64,000 nt of DNA. Source: Blepharisma stoltei (Eukaryota > Ciliophora > Heterotrichea > Heterotrichida > Blepharismidae). Position numbers and translations under genes: made by a program. The DNA lies in contig CAJZBQ010000051.1 of the NCBI GenBank assembly GCA_914767885.1, forward strand, positions 852,501 through 916,500, in the 5' to 3' direction. Below, piece by piece: positions 10,217 through 20,600 of the stretch. The number at the start of each line of letters is the position of its first letter. The first letter of the stretch is position 1. Below the pieces are notes generated by a model. The model was not told where the DNA came from, did no database searches, and worked only from the letters and a program-made list of their open reading frames with translations.

Positions 10217-11254
10217 TTAGTTTACAATTAATTCGTCATTTTCTATTTCTCTAGGGGATTCTGGTGATTTTTGGGTCTTGTCTTCGTCAAATTCTTTCAG
10301 TTTGGCCTCAAATCTTTCTATGACCCTCGAGACTTTTAAGATGTGGACACCTGATGATTCAGCAGCTTGCTCTATATTTTTGGTTAAATAGAAGGTTTCT
10401 AAGGCGTTGAGGATCATAATTGGGTGGAGTCCTGGCTCGCTGTCATAAATAGTGTCAAGCTCGTCTCTTTGGCTTTTGCTGATTCAGTTGTCTAACGTCC
10501 ACGGAGAAATTCCAAGCTCTTTTACAGCTCGATTTTTGTTTTTTATCATCTTGTAGAGGTGAAGGGCGTCTTTTATGTCGCGTTTTGCGTATATCAGTTT
10601 TGGCCTTTTAAGCTCTCCCATAATTTCTTTAATGACATGGCTTTTGACGTTAAGAATTGCTGAAATTTCTTCGTCTGTTTTTCCTGCTTCTCTATGCTGC
10701 CTAATTTTTTCTCTGATATCTCGCTTATTGTTGGCTTCCCTTCGTTTCCAGTCTCCCCAGCTATGAATAATATGGGTGTTTCTTATATCATATAAAGCCA
10801 TAATAACTTTGATTTTTACGTTCCCTTTGTAAAGCCGAATGATTCTAGTTCTCATTTCTTCTACAACGTTTTGAGGGTCTATTTCTGGGATTGGAGCATC
10901 ATTGGATTCGGTTTTTTTGGGAGTTGTGGGGGCTTTGGTCGTTTTAGATACCTCCATTTTAGGACGTTTTGTGACTGCTGGTGTAGATGATTTGGAGTTT
11001 GAGGCTAATTTCTCTTCGGAGATTATGAGAGATAAAATTTCTTGAGGGAAGTTAAGCATTTGGGCTGTGCGCTCTAAGCCTACATCTCTTGTAACATCTC
11101 GTAAAGTTTCGCTTAGCTTTGCTAAACAAGGAACTGAGTCATAAGAGACTAGGAATTTGAAAGCCTCGATTTCTTCTCTTGGTCGCTTGACTGCTTGAGC
11201 TGTGTAGTCCACTCCACGGAGCAATGCACAAAGTCCTAAATTTTTAGGTTCCAT
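10217..11254 (-). CDS. helix-rich putative DNA-binding protein, 345 aa
   Basis: A single frame from ATG at 11254 to TAA, reading one UGA as Trp (TLDN-W-ISKSQRDEL). The product is rich in short helix-turn-helix-like blocks: REAGKTDEEISAILNVKSHVIKEIM, NKNRAVKELGISPWTLDN and KNIEQAAESSGVHILKVSRVIERF all look like recognition-helix repeats. A Lys/Thr/Pro linker (about residues 95-125) is likely nuclear. No named family could be assigned; a transcription-factor or transposase-derived role is inference. It converges with the gene at 9744. Confidence 0.7.
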
Positions 11255-12427
11255 TTTTATTATAAATCCCCTTTAATTTAAAAATTCTGGACGAATAATA
11301 ATTAAAGAATCCCCTTGATTTTTATAATTTTTAATTGATTTATACAATAAAATATAGTTTTTCAAATATAGCTCGGCTATTTGATAGCTGGGCTGATTTA
11401 ATATTTTCGAAAAAGTCTGGATTGATTTTTTCAGAATGCAGCTATGCTATTAAAGTGTTCATACTATAATTTTTAAATATAATGCTTTTTTAAATAGCAG
11501 CTGACAATGTGTATTGGCTTGATTTACTTAAAAAGATAATTTTTATACAATAATTAATTTTGTCTTAATTAAAAAAATGCCTTATTCACTTACAAGTAGA
11601 GAAGAAGCTTTTAGACAAGATATTATGATGATCCAAGGAGCTGATGAATTGAATTTTTTAGAAAGAATTATTTATTAGTTAATAAGGAAAGATGGAAAAT
11701 AGAAGCAAAATTTAGGGCATTCATCGGGAGGTCAGATCTTTATATGATAATTTTTTTATGAAATGAAAAGGGCTAAGCAGTAAACTTTTTATGCTGAGTC
11801 CGTTTAGGAAAGATAATATTTTTAAGATTTGCAAATAAAATTTAACGGAAAATGGCCAAGCAATTGTAATCACCGATGGCTCCAGCTATCAATGATTATT
11901 TACTTCAATACAACAAATAAGTAATTATTTAGTCATTCCTAAATAAACATTGCAAAATAAAGAATAAATATTGACGATTTTTGGTGATAAATTATGTCTT
12001 TAATATAATTAATTTTTTTAAGCAGTATAAATATAATATTGAATTTATATCAAAATAGCATGAGAAAATAAGATTGCTAATTATTGACCCTTTACTAATT
12101 TATAATAAATATAATCCAATGTAATATATCAAATTTAGATTTCAGAAAAATATTTCCTATTAAAGCCAAATTCGTTATTTATTTTACTTATTATTTTTAA
12201 TCAAAATAGCTATTTATTTTTTTGATTTTCCCCAACATAATCTATATTTCTCTTCATAAATGGTAATAATTCTGACACTAACTATATATTTCTCCAGCAT
12301 AAAAAGGCTAAAAATACCCTCACTTTCCCAAAATTTATTTATTCCAAACTTCATTGATCCATATTCGCCCATATCCATTTGCCCGATTTCTCACTTCTAA
12401 CAGCCTTTTTGTTATAAATACATAAAA
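11255..12427. other. intergenic region with a possible decayed gene
   Basis: Mostly AT-rich. At about 11577-11945 an ATG-started stretch (MPYSLTSREEAFRQDIMMIQGADELNFLERIIY) is followed by multiple stops and frame changes, with coding-like words persisting to about 11930. This looks like a gene relic on the plus strand, but no family is recognised. The remainder has no supported feature. Confidence 0.4.
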
Positions 12428-13855
12428 ATGGGCTGCAGTGAGTCCTCGAGAGCTAATACCTCTTTCTATGTAAACCTTGACGAAGCTTACTTCAATAAAT
12501 CCCAAATAAAACTTAAAAAACCCCTTTCCACAAAGCTTTGTGAGCTGTCGCGTGAAATTATTTGCCAAAATCTCAAAGAAGGGATTTCAACATCAAACCT
12601 AAAGTTCCAGATCAACCATAAGCAATGTCTCTTTGACTCTAACAATTATGTCCCTCTCTTTGAAATCGGCGTGACCTCACTCCCCCCTTTTAAATTGGAA
12701 CTGTTCCTTTAAATTTTCAAAAAAAAATTTAAAATTCTCTATGAAATTTTTAAAATTCCTAAAATCTTAAAAAAATATAAATTGAACACAGTTTTTAAAA
12801 ATTTTAATTTAAGAATTAAAATAAAAATAATAATTGATTCAGTGTGAAAAATGTTTAAATAAATTTTTCTATTAAGTTAGGTCAAAGGTAATTTTATAAA
12901 AATTAGTTTGGCTTTTATAAAAATTGTTTTAACAAATATAAATTTAACATAATACTTTGAATTTTAATTTATTTTTTTATGAAGAATTAAATAAAAAATT
13001 AATCGATTCAGTGTTAAAACTGTTTGAGTAGCATTTTACTCGAATTATGTCTATTAAATTAGGCCAAAAAACTATTTTATTTTCATCGATAAAATTGTCC
13101 TATTGAAAAAAAAATTATTCCAATTTAAAGGGTTAAAGTATCCAAAAAATGCAAATTTTACCGATGTTTTGCTCCAATTTTAAAGGGGGGAGTCAGGTGA
13201 CTCATTATCCTTCCAAGTCACCGAAGATTTGTCTGAAAAAATTACCCTATCCTTTATGATTTGTGAAAATACCAAAAAAGTCCTCAGAGCGTCGCTGCCA
13301 AAAAATGAAAAAATCGCAAACCTAAGGAAAAGGTTCTGCGGGACTGGAGACTGCCGAAATAAAGTCAAAATTCTTTATAAAGATATAGAATTAGACGATA
13401 ATAACACCCTAATTGACTGTGGTGTGGAGCAAAGCGAGCTGATAACAGTTGTCATCAATGACAATAACAGCACCAGAAGAGACTCTGTTGTCCCCAACTG
13501 AAAAATCAAAAAAGCAGGCTTGATTTTGGAAGGGATCTGCATGAACCACGAATGTGTCGCCTACAAACAAAGAGTGTGCATTTGTTTGGGCATGGGCAAG
13601 TTCGACGCAGTCTTAGAGATGTCTGATGGGAGAGAGCATAAATGTCCTGTGTGTAACCAAGACATTTACAGAGCTAATAAATTTGGCTTTGTCATGTGCA
13701 ATTATTCTTTTTGTGGTATATTAGAAGATGGCACTGTTAGCAATGAGTCTCGAAATATCAGAGGATATAGCGAGTTTCCAGAGGCAAATCTGAATTGGAG
13801 AGAGCTGAAAATTGAGGTCTCGGCTGCAGATTCGGCTGCTTGTCTTAACAATTAA
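12428..13855 (+). CDS. N-myristoylated ubiquitin-like/zinc-binding protein (~303 aa, one IES)
   Basis: Starts MGCSESSR, a good N-myristoylation signal. After excision of 12677-13192 the frame runs ...EIGVTS/GDSLSFQVTED... to TAA. A middle region (ITLSFMICENTKKVLRASL...KILYKDIELDDNNTLIDCGVEQSELITVVI) has the spacing of a ubiquitin-like fold. A UGA-encoded Trp follows RRDSVVPN. The C-terminal part has Cys/His pairs (GICMNHECVAYKQRVCIC, HKCPVCNQDIYR, FVMCNYSFC) that should bind zinc, RING-like but not canonical. The role may be membrane-tethered ubiquitin signalling (inference). Net length is 912 nt. Confidence 0.78.
12677..13192. mobile_element. Family C IES/MITE with TCA direct repeats
   Basis: TCA at 12677-12679 and 13193-13195. 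Left end CTCCCCCC followed by CTTTTAAATTGGAAC and its inverted partner (hairpin). Right end: two direct copies (CCAATTTAAAGGG near 13117-13130 and TCCAATTTTAAAGGGGGGAG at 13172-13192). Excision keeping one TCA restores the host frame. Confidence 0.9.
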
Positions 13856-13891
13856 ATTTATTTATTTTAAGAGGGTTGAAGAAACAGGTTA

Positions 13892-14352
13892 TTATAAATT
13901 AGAGTCGTTTTCTTCTTTTTTTACCGGTTTTGTTGGGAGAATCGAGAAGTTGCCTGCGCTCGAAATAGTGCCTTTGTCGAGGAGCTTGTCGAGTTCTTCG
14001 TCATTTCGCATGGCGATTTGGATGTGGGTTGGAGTGATCTGTTTTTTGTTGAGGGCTCGAGCTGCATCTCCAGCGATTTCTAAGACTTCAGCTGTTAAAT
14101 ATACTTGCTAGGATTAGAAATTTGAATTTTTTTATTTGTAGATAAATTAGGATATTGAGTAGAAAATGGATATTCTAATACAGCTGCAAGAAAGACTGGA
14201 GATTTGAAGCTGACATGGTTTGCAGGATCACTTTGCTTGAGACGGTTGGAAATTCGTGAAATAGGGAAGAAGAGGCCTGCTTTCAATGATTTTGAAGTGC
14301 GGCGTTTTGGTCCTTCTTTAGCTTCGATTTTTTTGATGATTTTAGCGGACAT
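13892..14352 (-). CDS. divergent histone H2A (129 aa, one short IES)
   Basis: From ATG at 14352: a basic tail, then the H2A fold with [16 protein letters not shown] (alpha1/L1) and [11 protein letters not shown]. Removal of a TA-bounded insert joins this to [40 protein letters not shown], the rest of the histone fold including acidic-patch residues. The docking/C-terminal tail ([28 protein letters not shown]) departs from canonical H2A (usual GGVLPNI), so this is a variant rather than a core S-phase copy. Net 390 nt, ending TAA. Confidence 0.9.
14102..14172. mobile_element. Short TA-bounded IES inside H2A (~71 bp)
   Basis: TA at 14100-14101 and 14171-14172. It breaks the universally conserved LEYL segment of H2A; excision restores GAA TAT TTA ACA GCT on the minus strand. 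AT-rich, with no motif shared with the large families. Confidence 0.85.
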
Positions 14353-14546
14353 TTTTTAAATTTATAAATTTTTGCCCCTTTTATGTTTCTAGGGGATCCA
14401 GCTACAAATATTTTATAGCCATTCGCATTAAATTGTTAAGGGTCTATAAATTCTTATATATAGAATAATTTATAATAAAGAGCTATACTAATATTAGTAA
14501 AAAGCTATAAATAGAAGACATTTACAAATTATTGCAATATGTTTAC

Positions 14547-15182
14547 CTATAAAACATATATTAAAGTTATGCAGGCACACACTGATATAGTTACTCCAAT
14601 CACTATTGCATTAAATCGTTTTCTGCGCGAAATTCTGCCTAACAGAACATTTATTCCAGGAATAGTTTCAGCAAATCTGACAACTTTTTCAGATGCTGAC
14701 GTAAGCTTTTCTTTTTGATAAGCAAGCGAATTTGACACTTCTTGAGTCGTCGCTAACACATTTTTGCCCATTTCTATAGAATTATCAAGACTCCGGCCTT
14801 CTCTGAATAAAATGCTCAAGCGAGAGTCATCTGTGGAGTCTTTCAATCCTTTTCCCATTAGTTTTTGCTGCCATCGTTTCTGTTGGATGTTATTTTTTAT
14901 AGCCAAAAATCGTTTAGAATTCACTCTGAAATCACTCAAATATTGGTTGCTCAAAGAAATCTCTATATGGCTGGCTGCAATCTTATTCATTTCTTCAGCT
15001 TGCTCTTTGATTTTAGCTAAAATTTCTTCAACTTTCCTTTCAAACTCATTCTCAGGATTTTTTCCATCATAAGAGACTTCAAGAGAGTCTGGATCTAGAC
15101 CATTTTGTATGCTTTCTAATTCCTCAAACTTGTTCTCAAGATCTTTTGATAGTCCTCTCAATGATTTTTTGAGATCTTCCAT
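14547..15182 (-). CDS. GOSR1: Golgi SNARE GOSR1/GOS28-like, 211 aa
   Basis: A single uninterrupted frame. N-terminal helical region with coiled coil (residues 1-90), then a Qb-SNARE motif of heptads (FREGRSLDNSIEMGKNVLATTQEVSNSLAYQKEKLTSASEKVVRF). The GOS28-typical linker IPGINVLLGRISRRKRF leads into a C-terminal membrane anchor (NAIVIGVTISVCACITLIYVL). It acts in ER-Golgi and intra-Golgi vesicle fusion. Membrin (GOSR2) is the alternative; the linker and RRKR before the anchor favour GOSR1. Ends TAA. Confidence 0.85.
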   Translation of the reverse strand: MEDLKKSLRGLSKDLENKFEELESIQNGLDPDSLEVSYDGKNPENEFERKVEEILAKIKEQAEEMNKIAASHIEISLSNQYLSDFRVNSKRFLAIKNNIQQKRWQQKLMGKGLKDSTDDSRLSILFREGRSLDNSIEMGKNVLATTQEVSNSLAYQKEKLTSASEKVVRFAETIPGINVLLGRISRRKRFNAIVIGVTISVCACITLIYVL

Positions 15183-15215
15183 TTTCCGAATCAGACAATA
15201 ATTATTAGGATTTAT

Positions 15216-15581
15216 TTACTCCCCCCTCCTCCGTGAAAAAAAAAACTTGTTTGCTCACGGAGGGGGTTAATTTTTTTTTTTAAAAAATTTATATACAATT
15301 TTTTATAGAAAAATTTGTTTTCGAAATTTAAAAAAAATCCTAATTCGAAAAAATTGGAAAGCAAATATTAATTTAATTTTTAAATTTTTTTTTTAAAACG
15401 CAATTTGTTTAAAATTAAGCAGAATTAGCTCTAGATTTCATTATAAGAATGGTTACTTATATATCAAAATTTTTTTCCATAAAAATTTTCTATTGAAAAA
15501 ATTTTGTTCGCTCACGGAGGGTGGGTTTTTTTGGCAAAAAATAGGGATTTTTCTAATGGTTTTGTGCGCTCACGGAGGGGA
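15216..15581. mobile_element. Family A IES/MITE between GOSR1 and the next gene
   Basis: TTA at 15216-15218 and 15582-15584. The left hairpin end is partly decayed (CTCCTCCGTGAAAAAAAAAAC); the right end has two direct motif copies and finishes GGAGGGGA instead of GGGAG. It lies in the shared upstream region of two divergent genes, so excision shortens their promoter spacing by 366 bp. Confidence 0.88.
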
Positions 15582-15634
15582 TTAGGCTTTTTCTTTATAT
15601 TATTTGTTGTAACTTATTTTTGTATATAAAAAAT

Positions 15635-16102
15635 ATGAGAAGCACTACAGGATCATTCCGTCCAGGCATGGAAGAAACCGCCTCTCCCCAAAGCAGAATG
15701 GCTCAAACTCAAGGCTCAATTGTTTCACTTTCTGGAGGACAAACAGCAAGTGGCTCAGCCTCACTCAAAGGAAAGCTTTTAAGTCTTGAAGAAATGATAA
15801 GGCAAATAACTGAAGAAATGAATTTTCATAAAAAAGAAGTCCAAATTCTGAGATCAGAAAAGGACACTTTGGAAAATGTGCTGAATATGAAAGTTAATGA
15901 CGTAAGAAAAAGCTTGATGAACGAAATTTCAAGGGTGGAGGAAGAGATGAAGAGGCATTTTTCTCATCAAAAAGCTGAGAATAGTAGACTACAGCAACAA
16001 ATTACGCAGCTGAAAGGCGAAAAGACTGCTTTGGAACAACAATTGATAGCTTTGCAAAGAAGGATTTCAGAACTTGAGAACCAGGTAGGAAATGAGCCTT
16101 AA
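15635..16102 (+). CDS. small coiled-coil protein, 155 aa
   Basis: Starts MRSTTGSFRPGM (ATG at 15635). A Ser/Gly/Gln-rich head of about 50 residues is followed by one long continuous coiled coil to the C-terminus (LLSLEEMIRQITEEMNFH...LQRRISELENQVGNEP). The MR-x-TTG start resembles that of the coiled-coil/PH protein at 9434, hinting at a common cytoskeletal class. It belongs to no named family I can identify. Divergent from GOSR1. Confidence 0.75.
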   Translation: MRSTTGSFRPGMEETASPQSRMAQTQGSIVSLSGGQTASGSASLKGKLLSLEEMIRQITEEMNFHKKEVQILRSEKDTLENVLNMKVNDVRKSLMNEISRVEEEMKRHFSHQKAENSRLQQQITQLKGEKTALEQQLIALQRRISELENQVGNEP

Positions 16103-16417
16103 ATATAAGTAATTATTTTATACAAAAAAGATTAGGTTTGAATAAATATTTAATTCATCGCGAGATTATAGAATAAAGATCTCTATTTAGTGAGTTTAAT
16201 ACCTCTTATGGATATGACCACTATGAGAATTTCAATATAAATGAATTATGCAATAATAGCAATTAAAAACTTTTCGATTGATTTTATATAGGAACTCAAA
16301 TTTCTAATGCCTGGAAAAATCGCTCAATGAAAATAATATGGTTGGATTAAAGAGAACTTAAAGTATATGAAAATTATAATATAAAATAAGATAAATATCA
16401 TTAGCATATAATTTAGC

Positions 16418-16803
16418 TAACTCTCCACTTTTAAATTGGAACAAAAAATCCTGTTCCAATTTAAAGGGGTTAATTTTTTTTATTGAAAAATAAATTTTGT
16501 TCCATTTTTAAAGGGGGTTAGTGTACCCTTTGAACTTAATTAGACTATAGAAGCTCCCTGCCAGGATCCGAAGATCCTTATTCCCTTCCATAACGCTCCA
16601 CTCGTCTGCTTCACGAAAATCATCTCACTACATTTCAAAGTCTTGCTCCTACCAGGCATGGGCCTGCACATGCTACTTAGTAGTCAGAAGCTTGGGTCAC
16701 CGTGCCAGTACGCTTTTTTTAACTTACACTTAGTTAGATTGGGTTAAGGTACCCAATGAATGCAAATTTTATCAATTTTGTGTTCTCATTTAAATAGGAG
16801 GAG
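16418..16803. mobile_element. Family C-like IES/MITE, itself carrying a nested insertion
   Basis: TAA at 16418-16420 and 16804-16806; ends CTCTCC...GGAGGAG. The left hairpin is CTTTTAAATTGGAAC with its inverted copy. The right-hand pair of motifs is split by a GC-rich insertion, and the family C landmark ATGCAAATTTTA is still present at about 16759. Confidence 0.82.
16532..16747 (-). mobile_element. SINE-like insertion nested in a family C element
   Basis: GC-rich. On the minus strand it matches the SINE-like copy at about 59345-59490 over some 140 bases (shared words include CAGGCCCATG, GGAGCAAGACTTTGAA and GTCTAATTAAGT). Imperfect repeats of TTA(G/A)(T/G)GTACCC flank it (16518-16528 and 16744-16754), consistent with a short target duplication inside the MITE. 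Confidence 0.65.
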
Positions 16804-16969
16804 TAAATAAATATTAGGCTCACATTTGCTGTATAAAAATTAAATTTATTTTTAACAAAACAATATTTAGCTTGCAATTATTTTTATACCTATGAGATAG
16901 AAAAGTTTTCCTATTTAAATAAATAATTAATATGGAGATGGTAACAAAAATGTCCTTGCCGAAGACGCA

Positions 16970-17395
16970 CTACTTTAGGTGCCAAAATATATTTATATCC
17001 TAAAGCAAGGCTCAGGCCCTTTAATCTTATGTTGTCTAGAGCAGCCATATGGGCGGGTGTCAGCTGGTGGCCATTCAAGTCAAAGTATTAGCTATCCAGC
17101 TGGCTTTTGGGCTACGGATTCTTTCTCTACCAGTTCCGGAGGGCAGTGGCTCTTTTTTCTTGAGTGTCACCTCTTCCAAAGAGAGCCGACAGGAGGTATC
17201 GATCTAGCCTTTACCTCCATGTTACCCGATGGCTTGCTGACAGGGCGTCTTCCTAACCCTCGAGATCTTGTAGATCACAGTGCAAGCCCTACTCCTAAAG
17301 AAGATTGCTGTTCCAAATAGTTGCTGAATTTCCGCCTGAAAGCAGATTAACGTTGGTTTTAAAATGTGCGGAGGCATCAAATCTGGAAGACGTTA
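16970..17395 (+). repeat. SINE-like repeat copy
   Basis: A GC-rich block ending GAGGCATCAAATCTGGAAGA then CGTTAAGACTTTTAATT. The block at 57786-58060 has the same end and the same internal TCTTTTTTC...GTGTCA stretch followed by CTCTTCCAAA/CTCTCCAAA. Open frames inside it are not conserved and are not called as genes. It sits between a MITE and the kinase-like/SPRY gene. Confidence 0.6.
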
Positions 17396-17628
17396 AGACT
17401 TTTAATTAATTTATTTAAATTAAAAAGTATCTAATTAATTAAAGTATACAACTAAATAGGATTTTCTTATTCTTATAAACTAAGAATATAAAATAAATAT
17501 TTTCAAGAAATTTTCTCTAGCCAAAATTCTAAAGTTCTTATTTTCTGCTAAAATTCTATATTTTTTAATACAATTCTTCAAATCTTCCTTAAATATTTAT
17601 AGATTTTCTACAGCTAAAAGATAATCAA

Positions 17629-20600
17629 ATGGATGATTTCGATGTCTGATGGGATCGATTACTCGGCTATCGCTTTACACATTTTTTCACAAAATTTGAA
17701 TCTGAGGTAGTTTTTTGTAATCCTGACACTTTCCAAGAATACACATTAACCCATAAATTTATATACTTTGATACAAAAATTGTGTCCCGGATCTACTGGG
17801 AATTTTTTTCACCTGTGGAGCCAAATTCACATATGGTGTCATTCAATTGTGGAGACTCAGCTTATTGAATTTGGCTCCACACGTGGAAAAATTTCCTTCG
17901 CGACACAAATTTGTGTATCACAGAATATCGTCTCCAAATGCATTTTTAGGCACAGACCTTGATGGCAAAACCCACCACATTAAAATTCTTTCATTTGGCA
18001 ACTACAACCAATTACGAGAACAATTTCAAAGAATTCAGAAGATTCAGGAGTATAAATTCGCTTGAAAACTTGTAAAAGTTCTAGATTTATTTGAACTTTA
18101 TAATAAAGATAGATGAATACTTATAATTGTTAGCGAATTTCTAGATTGTCTTACATTGGAAGAAATATCGCAGATCATGAAACTTGAAAATAGATATAAT
18201 GAAATTGCAAAGGAGACCTCTATAACCCGGTCTCTGATTTGGATCTGGTTTGACTGACGTTGGGAAGCGTCAGATGGGAAATTGACGAACTAACATTTGC
18301 TGGCAGAGTCAACTCCCCATCTGACGTTGGGAGACATCAGACAAGCCCCATCCAAAGCAGGGATCGGGCTATATTTATTTATACTTATATCTTCTGAACA
18401 TTATTGAATCATCACAAAAACACAATATTTTCCTAAACTCAGTTTTCCCAGGCTCAGTTTTATTCGTAAGAGAAGAGCCTACAACATTGATTTCTATCAA
18501 AAATACGTCAAATTTTTCTTATAATGTGAAAATATCCACCACAAATAAATATTCATTATATAGCGGAAAAGGAAATATTAGCAACTACTATCCAAGTGAA
18601 AATTTATTCAATAGCTTACTCCCCCCTCCGTGAGTGAACAAAACCATTAGAAAAATCGCTATTTTTTGCCCAAAAACCCACCCTCCGTGAGTGAACAAAA
18701 ATTTTTTAATAGAAAAATTTTTTAAGGAAAAAAAAATTATATATAATTGATAACTAGTATAATGAAATCTAGAGCTAATTCTGTTTTACTTTTAAACGAA
18801 TTGCTTTTTAAAACATAAATTTTATAAATTAAATTAATATTTGCTTTCCAATTTTTGCAAATTAGGATTTTTTTAAATTTCAAAAAAAAAATTATATCTA
18901 TAAAATTTCTATATAAATTTTTTTAAAAAAAAAAAATTAACCCCCCTCCGTGAGTGAACAAAAATTTTTTGTTCACTCGCGGTGGGGGGGGAGTTAGAGA
19001 GTGAATTGTGAGGACTTGGGCTATGCCTATATGCATTATCAGGAGCAAATAATGTAGATAGCTTACCTATTCTTAGAGAATTAAGCTTAGATGAGAGGAT
19101 TCAGCATATAGACATTCGTTATATTGATCCTGCATTAAAATTAATTATCCAAAACTCGCTTTGTGTAATGAATAAGTCACCAATTGATAGCAAAATAGTC
19201 CAAATCTGATGAGGCCTATGGATAAATGACTGAGATGCAATAAAAATCTGCACACATGAAGATCTTGATGGCTTATTCTCAGGCCTTTTATTTGAGTCTT
19301 CATACTCCTCACGAAGAATCCTAAAACAAATTTTATAGAAATTTCCCATAGATGGCGCTGTTTGCCCTTGATTTGCCCACTGGGGAAATTTTTTGGTTCG
19401 ACCAGTCCCATATGGTTTGGTCAAACCAAAAAAATTTTCTCATGGGCAAATCAAGGGCAAACAGCGCCATCTATGGGAAATTTCTATATCTATTTCAGAC
19501 AATTTACCTTCAGAAGTCTCAACTTATATAATGAATAATAACTTGCTGCAGATTTTTATACAAAAATGTATAAATTATGACTGAAAAGAATCCCCTCAAT
19601 TGATAGATGCAGTCTTTAAAGTATTAAATTACCCAGATTTATCAGATGAAAAAGCCAGGAAATTCAATGAATCTTTGATTGAGTGTGGAATTTTGGAAAT
19701 TTTGGATATTGCGATGGGGTTGAGTTTAGAATCTTATAGATTACTGCATCTTTTTATGTTGAAAATTAAGTATTCAAATACCTTATCAGCTTTGCAAAGT
19801 CTTTGGGAAAATAGAATGATTTTTGATTTTTTGAAAAGAGCTGAAAATGGAAGTGAGGCGGATTTAATTTTTATTCAAAATACTCTTTCATGCTTTGGTC
19901 CGAATTCTGTAGATTTTATTAGGGAGTGTTATAAGCGAAATCTTTTTAATGAATCTGTATTAATGCAAGGACTTATTGAAATACCTTATTATACCTTCTA
20001 GTGACTAATATGAAATTATTGACATCAAATTTTTTTAAATTCCTTCTTAAAATTGCTGTTGTTTTTATATAAATATATAGAAAATTCCCTTCAATAGCCC
20101 TATCAGTGGGTGAATTGCCCGCTGAGTTCAAAATTTGGTCCGACCAAAACTAATAATTTTGGTCAGACCAAATTGTAATTGTAGCAGTCAATTCACCCAC
20201 TGATAGGGCTATTTAAGGGAATTATGTATAGCTCCTTATAAATAATAGCTTATTTTAAGCTAGAAAAGCTAGATTCTTTATGTGATTTACTTAAGAAATT
20301 CATTATTAATTGTCAGCCAAAGTATTTGCTAAATATTTTAGAGAAATCTGTCTTTATTCTTGAAGAGGTGGTATGCTATCCAGTAGCTCTTCAATATGAC
20401 CAATTAATAGGAAAATGCAGCTCTCATACAGTTGATGAATTTGCGACTTTGTTTGAGAAACACCCTATGCTTCTTTTTTGCGAAAACTGCAGAAAAGTCC
20501 TTTGTGCTAATTGCTCTCTTTATATAGCACATACAGACCATGAAAAAAGCTTTTTATTATATCAAAGTCCTTATAGTCGTTGTGATTGTGAGGAAAGTCA

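Noticed and set aside
19119-19584. Overlapping open frames on both strands around the palindrome
   Set aside because: Mirror-image frames produced by the palindromic IES, not genes.
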